A stretch of 25,406 nucleotides of DNA from UBA7887 sp964408735 (GTDB lineage Bacteria > Pseudomonadota > Alphaproteobacteria > UBA7887). Made by a program: the position numbers and the translations under genes. Shown here in pieces: positions 8,541-16,536 of the stretch (positions are counted from its first letter, which is position 1; each line of letters starts with the position of its first letter). Where the stretch lies: assembly GCA_964408735.1 (NCBI GenBank), contig CAYPAX010000073.1, positions 1 through 25,406 of the forward strand, read 5' to 3'. Below the pieces are notes generated by a model. That model searched no databases. It was given only the letters and a program-made list of their open reading frames with translations, and was not told where the DNA came from.

Positions 8541-10358
8541 GGGAGGCTGTTGCGGCCCATCCCATTTTGTATCCAGATATCGTCGCCAGCTGGCGAACGC
8601 GGTAATGTCCTTGGCGTTGCCGACAGCGAAGGTTTCGCAAAGGAAGCCTTTGACTTCGCTGCCGTCGTCAAGCGTCACGGTGCCGACACCGAGCGGGGCG
8701 GGAATGCCCTCGACGAAGCTACCGAGTTCGCTTGCGGGCACCGCCCAGATCTCGATCTCGATGGCACCACCGGTCGTATCGCGCAGCATGCCCGGGCGTG
8801 GCGGGTCGAACTGATCGAGGGCGTAGAGGCGATATTCCGGCGCGGTATGCCCGGCGCGCAGAAGGCGGGCCCCGCGCGTGGTCAGCTGGTGATTGAGCGG
8901 CAGGCCCGACATATGCGCGCCGCACACGGCTAGGGGAATCCAGGCATTGTCGACTTCCGCATCCGGCCGGGGCGCCGGCAATGGCAGGCCCGTGGCGCCG
9001 GCCGGCAGGCCGGCCTCGCGATGCAGACGATCGGCGAGCGAGAGCAGGGCGTGATCGCTGAAAGCCGGCGCCACCAGGCTGACGCCGAACGGCAGGCCGC
9101 TCTCCAGGAAGCCCGAGGGAACCGCGACAGCGCTGAGATCCATCAGGTTCACGTAGTTGGTGTAGCGCCCGAGACCGGCGTTGAGAGACAGGGGCTCGTC
9201 GGCGACGGCGGCGATGGTGTGGACCGTCGCCGCGGTTGGCGTCATCAACACGTCCGCCTCGTCCCACACGGTTTGCGTCGCCTGGCGCAGCTCGCGCAGG
9301 CGGTACTGGGCGCGGAAGGCCTCGACAGCGGTCACCGCCTTGCCGTTGGCTATCACGCTGCGCACCGTCGCATCGGTCTCGTCGCGGTTGGCATCGATGA
9401 AGGCACCGACCGCAGCATAGCGCTCGGCCACCCAGGGCCCTTCGTAGAGCAGACGGGCAGCTTCCAGGAACGGGCGAAAGTCCACTTCTCGCGGCACGCC
9501 AAAAAGGCGCGTAACGCGCGCGATCTGGTCGCGAAACAGCGCCCGTGCGGAAGCATCGCCGAAGAAATCGAGATCGGCCTCGCGCGGCACGGCGAAGCGG
9601 CACCGGGAGTGGTCGAAGCGCGCGGGCGAGGGTTGGGCCGGGCGCGAGAACGAATCTCTTGTATCGAAGTCGGCCGCGACATCGAACACGCTGCGAGCAT
9701 CGCCGGCCGAAAGCGCGAACACCGAGACGCAGTCGAGGGAGCGGCAGGCGGGCACCACGCCATGGGCGCTGATGCGCCCGCAGGTCGGCTTCAGCCCGAT
9801 GATATTGTTGAACGCCGCCGGCACGCGGCCCGAGCCGGCCGTGTCGGTGCCAAGCGCGAAGCTCACCAGGCCCGCGGCAACGGCGACGGCTGAGCCCGAA
9901 CTCGATCCGCCTGAGATGTAATTCGAATCGAAAGGATTGGATACCGCGCCATAGGGGCTGCGCGTGCCCACAAGGCCGGTGGCGAACTGGTCCATGTTGG
10001 TCTTGCCGACAGGCAGGGCGCCGGCATCGACCAGCTTTTGCACGGCGGACGCGGACTCGTCGGGGTGATAGGCGTAGGCCGGGCAGCCAGCCGTGGTCGG
10101 CAGGCCCGCGACATCGATATTGTCCTTGATGGCAAAGGGGACGCCATAGAGGGGCCGACCCTCGGGGCCGGCTGCCTGCAACGCCTGCGCCTGATCGATC
10201 AGCGATTCGCGATCGCGCAGGGCTATCCAAACCCTGTCATCCGGGCGCGCCGCGATCCTGTCGAAAATCTCTGAGACGACGTCGGCGGGCGTGGTCGAGC
10301 CTTGGCCGTAGCGCCCATGCAGATCGGCGATCGCCAGGCCGTTGCGTGTTGTTTGCAT
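8538..10358 (-). CDS. atzF: Allophanate hydrolase (AtzF type)
   Basis: The enzyme splits allophanate to ammonia and carbon dioxide, the last step of biuret, cyanurate and urea-carboxylase routes. The 606-residue length matches AtzF (about 605). An amidase-signature domain (about 1-440) carries Lys78 in AIKDNIDVAG, Ser152 in SGGSSSGSA and Ser176 in TDTAGSGRVP; their 74- and 24-residue spacing equals the known Lys-Ser-Ser triad. The C-terminal domain (about 475-600) begins PLAVCGAHMSGLPLN and fits the AtzF-specific second domain, which distinguishes it from GatA or plain amidases. The start at 10358 is preferred; longer in-frame starts (for example 10397) lack family support and run into the divergent gene. 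Its stop TAG is formed at the junction with the MITE-like element. It is divergent from a biuret-hydrolase-like gene. Confidence 0.92.
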   Translation of the reverse strand: MQTTRNGLAIADLHGRYGQGSTTPADVVSEIFDRIAARPDDRVWIALRDRESLIDQAQALQAAGPEGRPLYGVPFAIKDNIDVAGLPTTAGCPAYAYHPDESASAVQKLVDAGALPVGKTNMDQFATGLVGTRSPYGAVSNPFDSNYISGGSSSGSAVAVAAGLVSFALGTDTAGSGRVPAAFNNIIGLKPTCGRISAHGVVPACRSLDCVSVFALSAGDARSVFDVAADFDTRDSFSRPAQPSPARFDHSRCRFAVPREADLDFFGDASARALFRDQIARVTRLFGVPREVDFRPFLEAARLLYEGPWVAERYAAVGAFIDANRDETDATVRSVIANGKAVTAVEAFRAQYRLRELRQATQTVWDEADVLMTPTAATVHTIAAVADEPLSLNAGLGRYTNYVNLMDLSAVAVPSGFLESGLPFGVSLVAPAFSDHALLSLADRLHREAGLPAGATGLPLPAPRPDAEVDNAWIPLAVCGAHMSGLPLNHQLTTRGARLLRAGHTAPEYRLYALDQFDPPRPGMLRDTTGGAIEIEIWAVPASELGSFVEGIPAPLGVGTVTLDDGSEVKGFLCETFAVGNAKDITAFASWRRYLDTKWDGPQQPP

Positions 10359-10517
10359 CCCCCGAATCCATACTCGTTGCCCCGTTGGCGGGCGCATCGC
10401 GTCTATGTTACGCTTTTTTTGAAGGGGACAAATCCGCTTGCTGCATTCCTTCGGCGGCGAGTGTGGCAGCGGCCGGCGGGGGATATCGTTTGACCGACGA
10501 AAAGGGTTGTTGGAACC

Positions 10518-11186
10518 GTGCGGTCGGCGCAGATTGAAGCCGAGCCGTATCCGCTCGCCTTCGACCCGCAGCGTGTCGCGCTGATGGTGATCGACATGCA
10601 GCGCGATTTTCTCGAGCCGGGCGGCTTCGGCGAGCTGCTCGGCAACGACGTGTCGCTGCTGCGCGGCGCCATCGCGCCCTGCGGGCAACTGTTGGCCGCC
10701 GCGCGCCAGGCCGGCATCCCCGTCATTCACACCCGCGAAGGCCATCGCGCCGACCTCGCCGATGCGCCGCCGAGCAAGCTCGCGCGCGGCCGCCTGAAGG
10801 TCGGTATCGGCGACGAAGGCCCCATGGGCCGCGTGCTGATACGCGGCGAGCCCGGCCATGCCATCATCCCCGAGCTTGCGCCCGCAGCGGGCGAGCCGGT
10901 GGTGGACAAGCCGGGCAAGAGCGCCTTCTACGAGACCGATCTGGAATTATTGCTGCGCAGTCGCGGCATAGAGACGCTGATCGTCTGCGGCGTCACCACC
11001 GAAGTCTGCGTCCACACCACCGTGCGCGAAGCCAACGACCGCGGCTTCGAATGCGCCGTGGTGGCCGATGCCGTAGGCTCCTACTTTCCCGAATTTCAGC
11101 GTGTGGCCCTGGAGATGATCAAGGCCCAGGGCGGCATATTCGGCTGGGTGACGACGTCGCAAGACGCAATAAAGGCACTGGGCTAA
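10518..11186 (+). CDS. Cysteine hydrolase, biuret-hydrolase-like (isochorismatase superfamily)
   Basis: A 222-residue isochorismatase-fold amidohydrolase with the Asp-Lys-Cys triad visible: Asp26 in VIDMQRDF, Lys131 in DKPGKSAF and Cys164 in GVTTEVCVHTT. The segments HTREGHRADLADAP, ILIRGEPGH-like (107-114) and IKAQGGIFGWV closely follow biuret hydrolase (BiuH), which converts biuret to allophanate and ammonia. Sister activities in the superfamily are N-carbamoylsarcosine, ureidoacrylate and nicotinamide hydrolysis, so the substrate is inferred. The divergent allophanate hydrolase next door strongly favours biuret or a related carbamoyl compound. It starts with GTG at 10518; the ribosome site is weak. 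It heads an operon with the permease and carbamoyltransferase genes. Confidence 0.85.
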   Translation: MRSAQIEAEPYPLAFDPQRVALMVIDMQRDFLEPGGFGELLGNDVSLLRGAIAPCGQLLAAARQAGIPVIHTREGHRADLADAPPSKLARGRLKVGIGDEGPMGRVLIRGEPGHAIIPELAPAAGEPVVDKPGKSAFYETDLELLLRSRGIETLIVCGVTTEVCVHTTVREANDRGFECAVVADAVGSYFPEFQRVALEMIKAQGGIFGWVTTSQDAIKALG

Positions 11187-11267
11187 AGCCCGGGCCGAGC
11201 GAGTCGGACGAGACGCGCGATGGTGTCTGTGATCGCGCGGCCATAGCAATCTGGGGGAGACTGACGA

Positions 11268-12815
11268 ATGACGGATCAGAAAGTATCCTATTGGTCGGCT
11301 GGCGACTGGAATGGCTTTTTCGGTCTCGGCACCAACGTGCTCGTCAACATCATGGTTTTGACGGGCCTGCTCAAATTCGTGATCGGGGTTCCGGACGAAC
11401 TGCTGTTCGAACGCATCCTGCCGGCGCTCGGCCTGATGCTTTTCATCGGCAACATGTACTACGCCTGGATGGCCAAGCGCCTGAGCGAGAAGACCGGGCG
11501 CGCGGATGTCACGGCATTGCCGTCGGGGCCCAGCGTGCCCCATATGTTCTTCGTCGTCTTTGCCATCATGCTGCCGATCAAGGCGACGACGGGCGATCCG
11601 ATCCTGGCCTATCAGGGCGGTCTCGCCTGGGTCTTCATAGAGGGCCTCGTGCTGTTCGCCGGCGCCTTCATCGCGCCGCACGTGCGCAAACACATGCCGC
11701 GTGCTGCCCTGCTGGGTACGCTGGCCGGCATTTCCATCACCTTCATCTCCATGCGCCCGGCCTTCGAGATCATCGAGGCGCCGATCATCGGCCTGGTTGC
11801 CGTAGCAATCATCTTCGGTGCCTGGTTCGCCGGCGTGCGTTATCCGGGTGGCGTGCCGGGCGGTCTGGTGGCGATCATCGTCGGTACTGTCATTGCCTGG
11901 ATCAGCGCCATCTTCGGCTGGGGCCTGGCCGGTGTCTCCGTCGACGGCGTCACAGGCGCGGTGAGCAGCCTCGGCTTCTCCTATCCGCTGCCGGTCTTTG
12001 ACCAGCTGTTCGGCGGCTTCGACTTCTTCACCATGATCGTGGTGACCGCCGTGCCCTTCGGCATCTACGACTTCATCGAGGCGATGGACAACGTCGAGAG
12101 CGCCTCGGCCGCGGGCGACGAATATTCGGTACAGGAAGCGGTCGGCGCCGAAGGCGTCATCAGCCTCATCGGCACGGTGCTCGGCAGCCCCTTCGCCAAC
12201 GCCGTCTATATCGGCCATCCCGGCTGGAAGTCGATCGGCGGGCGCATCGGCTATTCGGTCATGACCGGCGTCATGGTGCTGCTGCTGACCTGGCTGGCGA
12301 TCGTGCCGCTGTTGCTCAGCGTCGTGCCGCTGGTGGCAATCATCCCGATCCTGCTCTACATCGGCGCCCTGATCGGTGCCCAGGCCTTCCAGGAGACGCC
12401 CAAGTCCCACGCGCCGGCCATCGTCATGGCGCTGGTGCCGAACCTTGCGGCCTGGCTGAAGGTCAATATCGACGGGGCGCTCGGTGCCGCCGGCACCGAT
12501 GCGGCGACAGTGGGTCTCGACAATCTGGCACAGAACGGCGTGCTCTATCGCGGTGTCGAGATCCTGGCCGGCGGCGCTATCGTCACCGGCCTCTTGTGGG
12601 GTGCCATGACGGTCTTCATGATCGACAAGCGGCACATGGCGGCTTCCATCGTCGCCCTGATCGCGGCGGTGCTGACATTCTTCGGCTTCATCCATGGCCC
12701 GGCGATCGGCTTTGCCGTGACGCCGATGGTGGCGCTGGCCTATCTGCTCATGGCCGGTGTGATCTTCTCCTTCAGCCATCTGGAGAAGCCGGCCGAAGAG
12801 GAAGCTGCCGCCTGA
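11268..12815 (+). CDS. NCS2-family (AzgA-like) purine/pyrimidine permease
   Basis: The 515-residue protein is an integral membrane transporter with about 12-13 hydrophobic segments, resembling the xanthine/uracil and AzgA branches of NCS2 proton symporters. Recognisable features are ADVTALPSGPSVPHMF (about 82-97), a likely re-entrant segment, and IYDFIEAMDNVESASAAGDEY (about 266-286) with the acidic residues that bind substrate in this family. The C-terminus is acidic and cytoplasmic. A strong GGGGGAGA ribosome site precedes the ATG. It lies 81 bp after the cysteine hydrolase and 4 bp before the DUF2877 gene, so it probably imports the ring or ureide compound degraded by the operon. The actual substrate cannot be read from sequence. 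Confidence 0.88.
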   Translation: MTDQKVSYWSAGDWNGFFGLGTNVLVNIMVLTGLLKFVIGVPDELLFERILPALGLMLFIGNMYYAWMAKRLSEKTGRADVTALPSGPSVPHMFFVVFAIMLPIKATTGDPILAYQGGLAWVFIEGLVLFAGAFIAPHVRKHMPRAALLGTLAGISITFISMRPAFEIIEAPIIGLVAVAIIFGAWFAGVRYPGGVPGGLVAIIVGTVIAWISAIFGWGLAGVSVDGVTGAVSSLGFSYPLPVFDQLFGGFDFFTMIVVTAVPFGIYDFIEAMDNVESASAAGDEYSVQEAVGAEGVISLIGTVLGSPFANAVYIGHPGWKSIGGRIGYSVMTGVMVLLLTWLAIVPLLLSVVPLVAIIPILLYIGALIGAQAFQETPKSHAPAIVMALVPNLAAWLKVNIDGALGAAGTDAATVGLDNLAQNGVLYRGVEILAGGAIVTGLLWGAMTVFMIDKRHMAASIVALIAAVLTFFGFIHGPAIGFAVTPMVALAYLLMAGVIFSFSHLEKPAEEEAAA

Positions 12816-12819
12816 TGCC

Positions 12820-13608
12820 ATGGACCTGGCGGCACTGAGCTGCGACGAAGCGCTCGATCGTCCCTTGCGGGGCGGTCGGGTGCTCGCCGTCTTCCGCCGG
12901 GCCTGCGCTTGGCAATGCGAGGACGGCTCGCTGACCAGCGTGTTGTCGCGCGAGCTCGCGCCACTGCCCATGGCGATCAGGCTGGCGACGCCGGAAGGCT
13001 TCGCGTTCAGCGATCACGTCGCGGCGGGACAGCCGGTTGCGGTCAGGGCCGGCATGGTCCGCTTTGCCGGCAGCGACCTTTGTCTAGACACACGGCCGGC
13101 CGAGCCCTGGAGCGGTCGTATCGAATGCGCGACCGAGCCGGCCGATGCCGATGCCATCGAGCGCGCCTGGGACATCATAGAGCGCGAGGCGCCGCCGTCG
13201 GCTCTCGCGTTCGCCCTCGACAAAGGCTCGCCGGTCAGAGCATTGCCCGAGCCCGATGCTGCCCGGCGCCTTGTCGGGCTCGGGGCCGGACTGACGCCGT
13301 CGGGCGACGACGTGCTGGTCGGCTATCTCGCCGCCCTCAGGGCCCGTGCGGATGGTGCGGCCTTGCACCGGGCGCTGGGCGAGGCGGTCAAGGCGCGCCT
13401 CGACCGCACGAATGCCATTGCCGCGACCTATCTGCGCGCCGCCATCGACGGGCGCGTTGGCTCGGTTCTTCAGAGCGCTGCAAGGGCTCGCGTGATCGAC
13501 CGACACGTTCGCCCCATGCTAGCCTTCGGGCACGAGTCCGGCGCTTGCACAATGATCGGGCTTCTGCTCGGCTTGGACCCAAGCTCGACCCAGAGGCGCC
13601 CGTGCTGA
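12820..13608 (+). CDS. allH: DUF2877 protein, AllH-like subunit of oxamate carbamoyltransferase
   Basis: The 262-residue protein has the DUF2877 hallmark GLGAGLTPSGDD at 153-164 and the later GHESGACTMIGLLLG motif. In E. coli the homologue YlbF (AllH), with FdrA (AllF) and YlbE (AllG), is required for oxamate (oxamic) transcarbamylase, which turns oxalurate and phosphate into oxamate and carbamoyl phosphate. Its individual role in the complex is not clear. It starts 4 bp after the permease stop, and its stop overlaps the GTG start of fdrA by 7 bp. The full AllH-AllF-AllG set in this order supports the call; the substrate in this organism may differ from oxalurate. Confidence 0.85.
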   Translation: MDLAALSCDEALDRPLRGGRVLAVFRRACAWQCEDGSLTSVLSRELAPLPMAIRLATPEGFAFSDHVAAGQPVAVRAGMVRFAGSDLCLDTRPAEPWSGRIECATEPADADAIERAWDIIEREAPPSALAFALDKGSPVRALPEPDAARRLVGLGAGLTPSGDDVLVGYLAALRARADGAALHRALGEAVKARLDRTNAIAATYLRAAIDGRVGSVLQSAARARVIDRHVRPMLAFGHESGACTMIGLLLGLDPSSTQRRPC

Positions 13609-15131
13609 CCGCAAACCGCATCTTCCGCAATCTCTACCGCGATTCCATCACGCTGCTGCAGCTCGCAACAGGGCTGGCAAAGCGCGAGGGCATCGAACAG
13701 GCCGGGGCGGTCATGGCAAGCCCAGCCAATCTCGCGCTGATGCGCGATGCCGGGCTGTTCGACACGGCGCCCGATGCCGGCCCAAACGATCTTCTGCTAG
13801 TCGTGCAAGGCGCTGATGGGGACGCGCTCGACGCCGCGCTCGATGCGGCCGAGGATGCACTGAACCGGGAGACGACCGCCACAGAGGGGCCATCCAAGAT
13901 CGCGCCGCGCAGCATTGCCATGGCGCTCGGCGAGATGCCGGAGGCGACGCTGGCGCTTATCGCCACGCCGGGCGACTTTGCCGCGGCGGAAGCGCGTAAG
14001 GCGCTGAACCTCGGCCTGCACGTGATGCTGTTCAGCGACAACGTCGCCGTCGAGGACGAGATCGCGCTGAAGCGCTATGCCCGCGAGCGCGACCTGATGG
14101 TGATGGGTCCTGACTGCGGCACCGCCATCGTCAACGGCGTGCCGTTGGGTTTTGCCAACGCGGTGCGGCGGGGGGATATCGGTCTCGTCGCCGCCTCGGG
14201 CACGGGCTTGCAACAGGTCACCTGCCTGATCCACGGCTTCGGCGCCGGCATATCCCAAGCCATCGGCACCGGCGGCCGCGACCTCAAGAGCGAGATCGGC
14301 GGCATCACCATGCTGCAAGGGCTCGATGCCCTGGCAAACGATGCCAGGACCAAGGTCATTGTCTTGATCTCGAAGCCGCCGTCGGCGGACATTGCCGAGA
14401 AGCTGATCGATGCGGCATCGCGAATTGCCAAGCCCGTGGTGGTCAATTTTCTCGGCGCGCCTGCCGCCGGCGACATTCGCACCGCAAGCACGCTTGAGGA
14501 TGCCGCGCGGATGGCAGTCGAGCTGTCCGGGGATGGGGCGGTCTCGGATGTTCCTGCCGCCGCACCCCAACCGCTGACGCTTTCGGCAGGACAGTCGTAC
14601 ATTCGCGCCCTCTATACCGGCGGCACGTTCTGCTACGAGGCGCTTGCGCTGTTCGACGAGGCGCACTGTTCTGCCTTTTCCAATGTGCCCATGCGGCCCG
14701 AACAGGCTCTTGCCGATCCCTGGCAGAGCCAGGCTCACACGATTCTCGACCTCGGCGAGGATCTATTTACCCGTGGCCGCTCACATCCGATGATCGACCC
14801 GCGATTGCGGCAGGACCGCGTGCTGAAGGAGGCTGCCGATCCCGCCGTCGCGGTTATCCTCTTTGACGTGGTGCTCGGCTACGGCGCTCATCCCGACCCC
14901 GGCGGGGTGATGGCGGAGAGCATTCGCGAGGCGACCGCCATTGCCGAGACGGATGGCCGCACCCTTGCCTTTATCGGCGCCATATGCGGCACCGACCTCG
15001 ATCCCCAAGGCTATGCATCTCAGGAGGCTGCCTTGCGTGAGGCTGGCGCGACCCTGCTGGCGAGCAACGCGCAGGCGGTTCGTGCCGCGTTGACCCTAGT
15101 CGTCGGGCGGCAAGCGAGGCGCGCCTCATGA
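13602..15131 (+). CDS. fdrA: FdrA (AllF-like) acyl-CoA-synthetase-related carbamoyltransferase subunit
   Basis: FdrA proteins resemble the CoA-binding and ligase domains of succinyl-CoA synthetase. In E. coli, FdrA (AllF) is needed for oxamate transcarbamylase. The 509-residue product shows a typical N-terminus (NRIFRNLYRDSITLLQLA), MGPDCGTAIVNGVPLGFANA (168-187), and the Gly-rich nucleotide/phosphate-binding region ASGTGLQQVTCLIHGFG continuing to AIGTGGRDL (198-228). A C-terminal domain contains LYTGGTFCYEAL and HPMIDPRLRQDR. The reading frame stays open to 12909, but the family N-terminus and the AGAGG ribosome site place the start at the GTG at 13602, overlapping the allH stop. Its own stop overlaps the DUF1116 start (ATGA). 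Confidence 0.92.
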   Translation: MLTANRIFRNLYRDSITLLQLATGLAKREGIEQAGAVMASPANLALMRDAGLFDTAPDAGPNDLLLVVQGADGDALDAALDAAEDALNRETTATEGPSKIAPRSIAMALGEMPEATLALIATPGDFAAAEARKALNLGLHVMLFSDNVAVEDEIALKRYARERDLMVMGPDCGTAIVNGVPLGFANAVRRGDIGLVAASGTGLQQVTCLIHGFGAGISQAIGTGGRDLKSEIGGITMLQGLDALANDARTKVIVLISKPPSADIAEKLIDAASRIAKPVVVNFLGAPAAGDIRTASTLEDAARMAVELSGDGAVSDVPAAAPQPLTLSAGQSYIRALYTGGTFCYEALALFDEAHCSAFSNVPMRPEQALADPWQSQAHTILDLGEDLFTRGRSHPMIDPRLRQDRVLKEAADPAVAVILFDVVLGYGAHPDPGGVMAESIREATAIAETDGRTLAFIGAICGTDLDPQGYASQEAALREAGATLLASNAQAVRAALTLVVGRQARRAS

Positions 15132-16534
15132 CCCGCCTGTTCGACGACAACCTGCCCGTGATCAGCGTCGGCCCGGCCATGTTCGCGGATAGCATTCGCG
15201 CGGCAGGGGGCGATGCTCTGGCTGTCGATTGGTCACCGCCGGCAGATGGTGATGTCAGGGCGGCGGAGGACCTTGCGCGGTTGGTCAATCAGCCTGACGT
15301 CGAAGCCGCGAACCGCACCGCCTTCGAGCGCTATGTTGCCGCCCGCCCGAAGCTCGACGGCATTGCACCCGCGCGTGACGTGGTGCCCGGCATGAAAGCG
15401 CGCCGCATCCTGCACGCCGGGCCGCCTGTTGCCTGGCAGGCCATGTGCGGACCCATGCGCGGCGCCATCATCGGTGCGATTCTCTACGAAGGCTGGGCGG
15501 AGGACGCAAGAGCCGCGGCGGCGCTGGCCGAGGCCGGCGATGTCGCCTTCGCGCCCTGCCACCACCACGATGCGGTCGGCCCCATGGCGGGCATCATCAG
15601 CCCGTCGATGCCGGTATGGCGGGTCAGCGACGCCGGCAGCGGGCGGGCCGCCTTCTGCAGCATCAACGAGGGCCTCGGCCGCGTGCTTCGCTTCGGTGCC
15701 TATCACGACGAGGTTCTCGAGCGGTTGCGCTGGATCGCGGAGACGCTGGCGCCGGTGCTGTCCGCCGGCCTTGAGAAGCTCGGCGGCATCGATTTGCTGC
15801 CGCTGATGGCGCAGGCGCTGCACATGGGCGACGAGGTGCATAACCGCAACAACGCCGCCACCTCGCTTTTCCTGCGCCGTATCGCCCCGGTTATTCTGGA
15901 AAGCGACGTGAGCCGGCAGGCGGCGTCCGAGGCCATCGCGTTCATTGCCGACAACGATCATTTCTTCCTCAACATCTCCATGGCGGCCTGCAAGACGATG
16001 CTGCTTGCCGCCGACGGCGTCGCAGGCAGCAGCATGGTCACGGCGATGGCGCGCAACGGCGTCGAGTTCGGCATTCGTATGAGCGGCACGGGCGAGCGCT
16101 GGTTCACCCGGCCGGCGCCTATCATCGACGGCCTGTTCTTTCCCGGCTACGACGCCCGCGACGCCGCCGCCGATCTCGGCGACAGCGCCATTACCGAGAC
16201 CGCCGGTATCGGCGGTTTTGCCATGGCCGCGGCACCCGCCATCGTGCAGTTTGTCGGCGGCACGCCGGCAGATGCCCTGCGCAACACGCGCGAAATGGGC
16301 ATCATCACCATGGGTGTCAATACCGCACTGACCCTGCCTGCACTCGGATTTGCCGGCAGCCCCGCCGGCATAGACGCGCGCAAGGTGATCGATACAGGCA
16401 TCCGCCCTGTGATCAATACGGGAATCGCCCATCGCGACCCAGGCGTGGGCCAGATCGGCGCCGGCATCACGCGGGCACCGCTCGGCTGTTTCGCCGACGC
16501 AGTCAGCGCGCTGGCCGCGCGGCTCGAGGCCTGA
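15128..16534 (+). CDS. allG: DUF1116 protein, AllG-like subunit of oxamate carbamoyltransferase
   Basis: The 468-residue protein matches the DUF1116 (YlbE/AllG) family by its length and conserved blocks: GPPVAWQAMCGPMRGAIIGA (98-117), APCHHHDAVGPMAG (142-155) with a His triplet, HMGDEVHNRNNAATSL (about 232-247) and MARNGVEFGIRMSGTG. In E. coli it works with FdrA and YlbF in the phosphorolysis of oxalurate to oxamate and carbamoyl phosphate. The conserved His, Asp and Asn residues make it a candidate for the catalytic carbamoyl-transferring subunit, which is inference. It begins within the fdrA stop codon and is followed 2 bp later by carbamate kinase, so the subunits are likely made in stoichiometric coupling. 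Confidence 0.9.
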   Translation: MTRLFDDNLPVISVGPAMFADSIRAAGGDALAVDWSPPADGDVRAAEDLARLVNQPDVEAANRTAFERYVAARPKLDGIAPARDVVPGMKARRILHAGPPVAWQAMCGPMRGAIIGAILYEGWAEDARAAAALAEAGDVAFAPCHHHDAVGPMAGIISPSMPVWRVSDAGSGRAAFCSINEGLGRVLRFGAYHDEVLERLRWIAETLAPVLSAGLEKLGGIDLLPLMAQALHMGDEVHNRNNAATSLFLRRIAPVILESDVSRQAASEAIAFIADNDHFFLNISMAACKTMLLAADGVAGSSMVTAMARNGVEFGIRMSGTGERWFTRPAPIIDGLFFPGYDARDAAADLGDSAITETAGIGGFAMAAAPAIVQFVGGTPADALRNTREMGIITMGVNTALTLPALGFAGSPAGIDARKVIDTGIRPVINTGIAHRDPGVGQIGAGITRAPLGCFADAVSALAARLEA

Positions 16535-16536
16535 GC

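Noticed and set aside
10359..10859. A longer N-terminus for allophanate hydrolase
   Set aside because: It would overlap the divergent cysteine hydrolase gene and has no resemblance to AtzF; from 10358 the length equals that of AtzF.
10947..12971. A long antisense open frame across the permease gene
   Set aside because: The product is His-, Asp- and Gly-rich without domain signals, as expected for the reverse complement of a GC-rich membrane-protein gene.
12909..13601. A longer N-terminus for FdrA
   Set aside because: The frame is open by chance across the DUF2877 gene; the family N-terminus and a ribosome site place the start at 13602.
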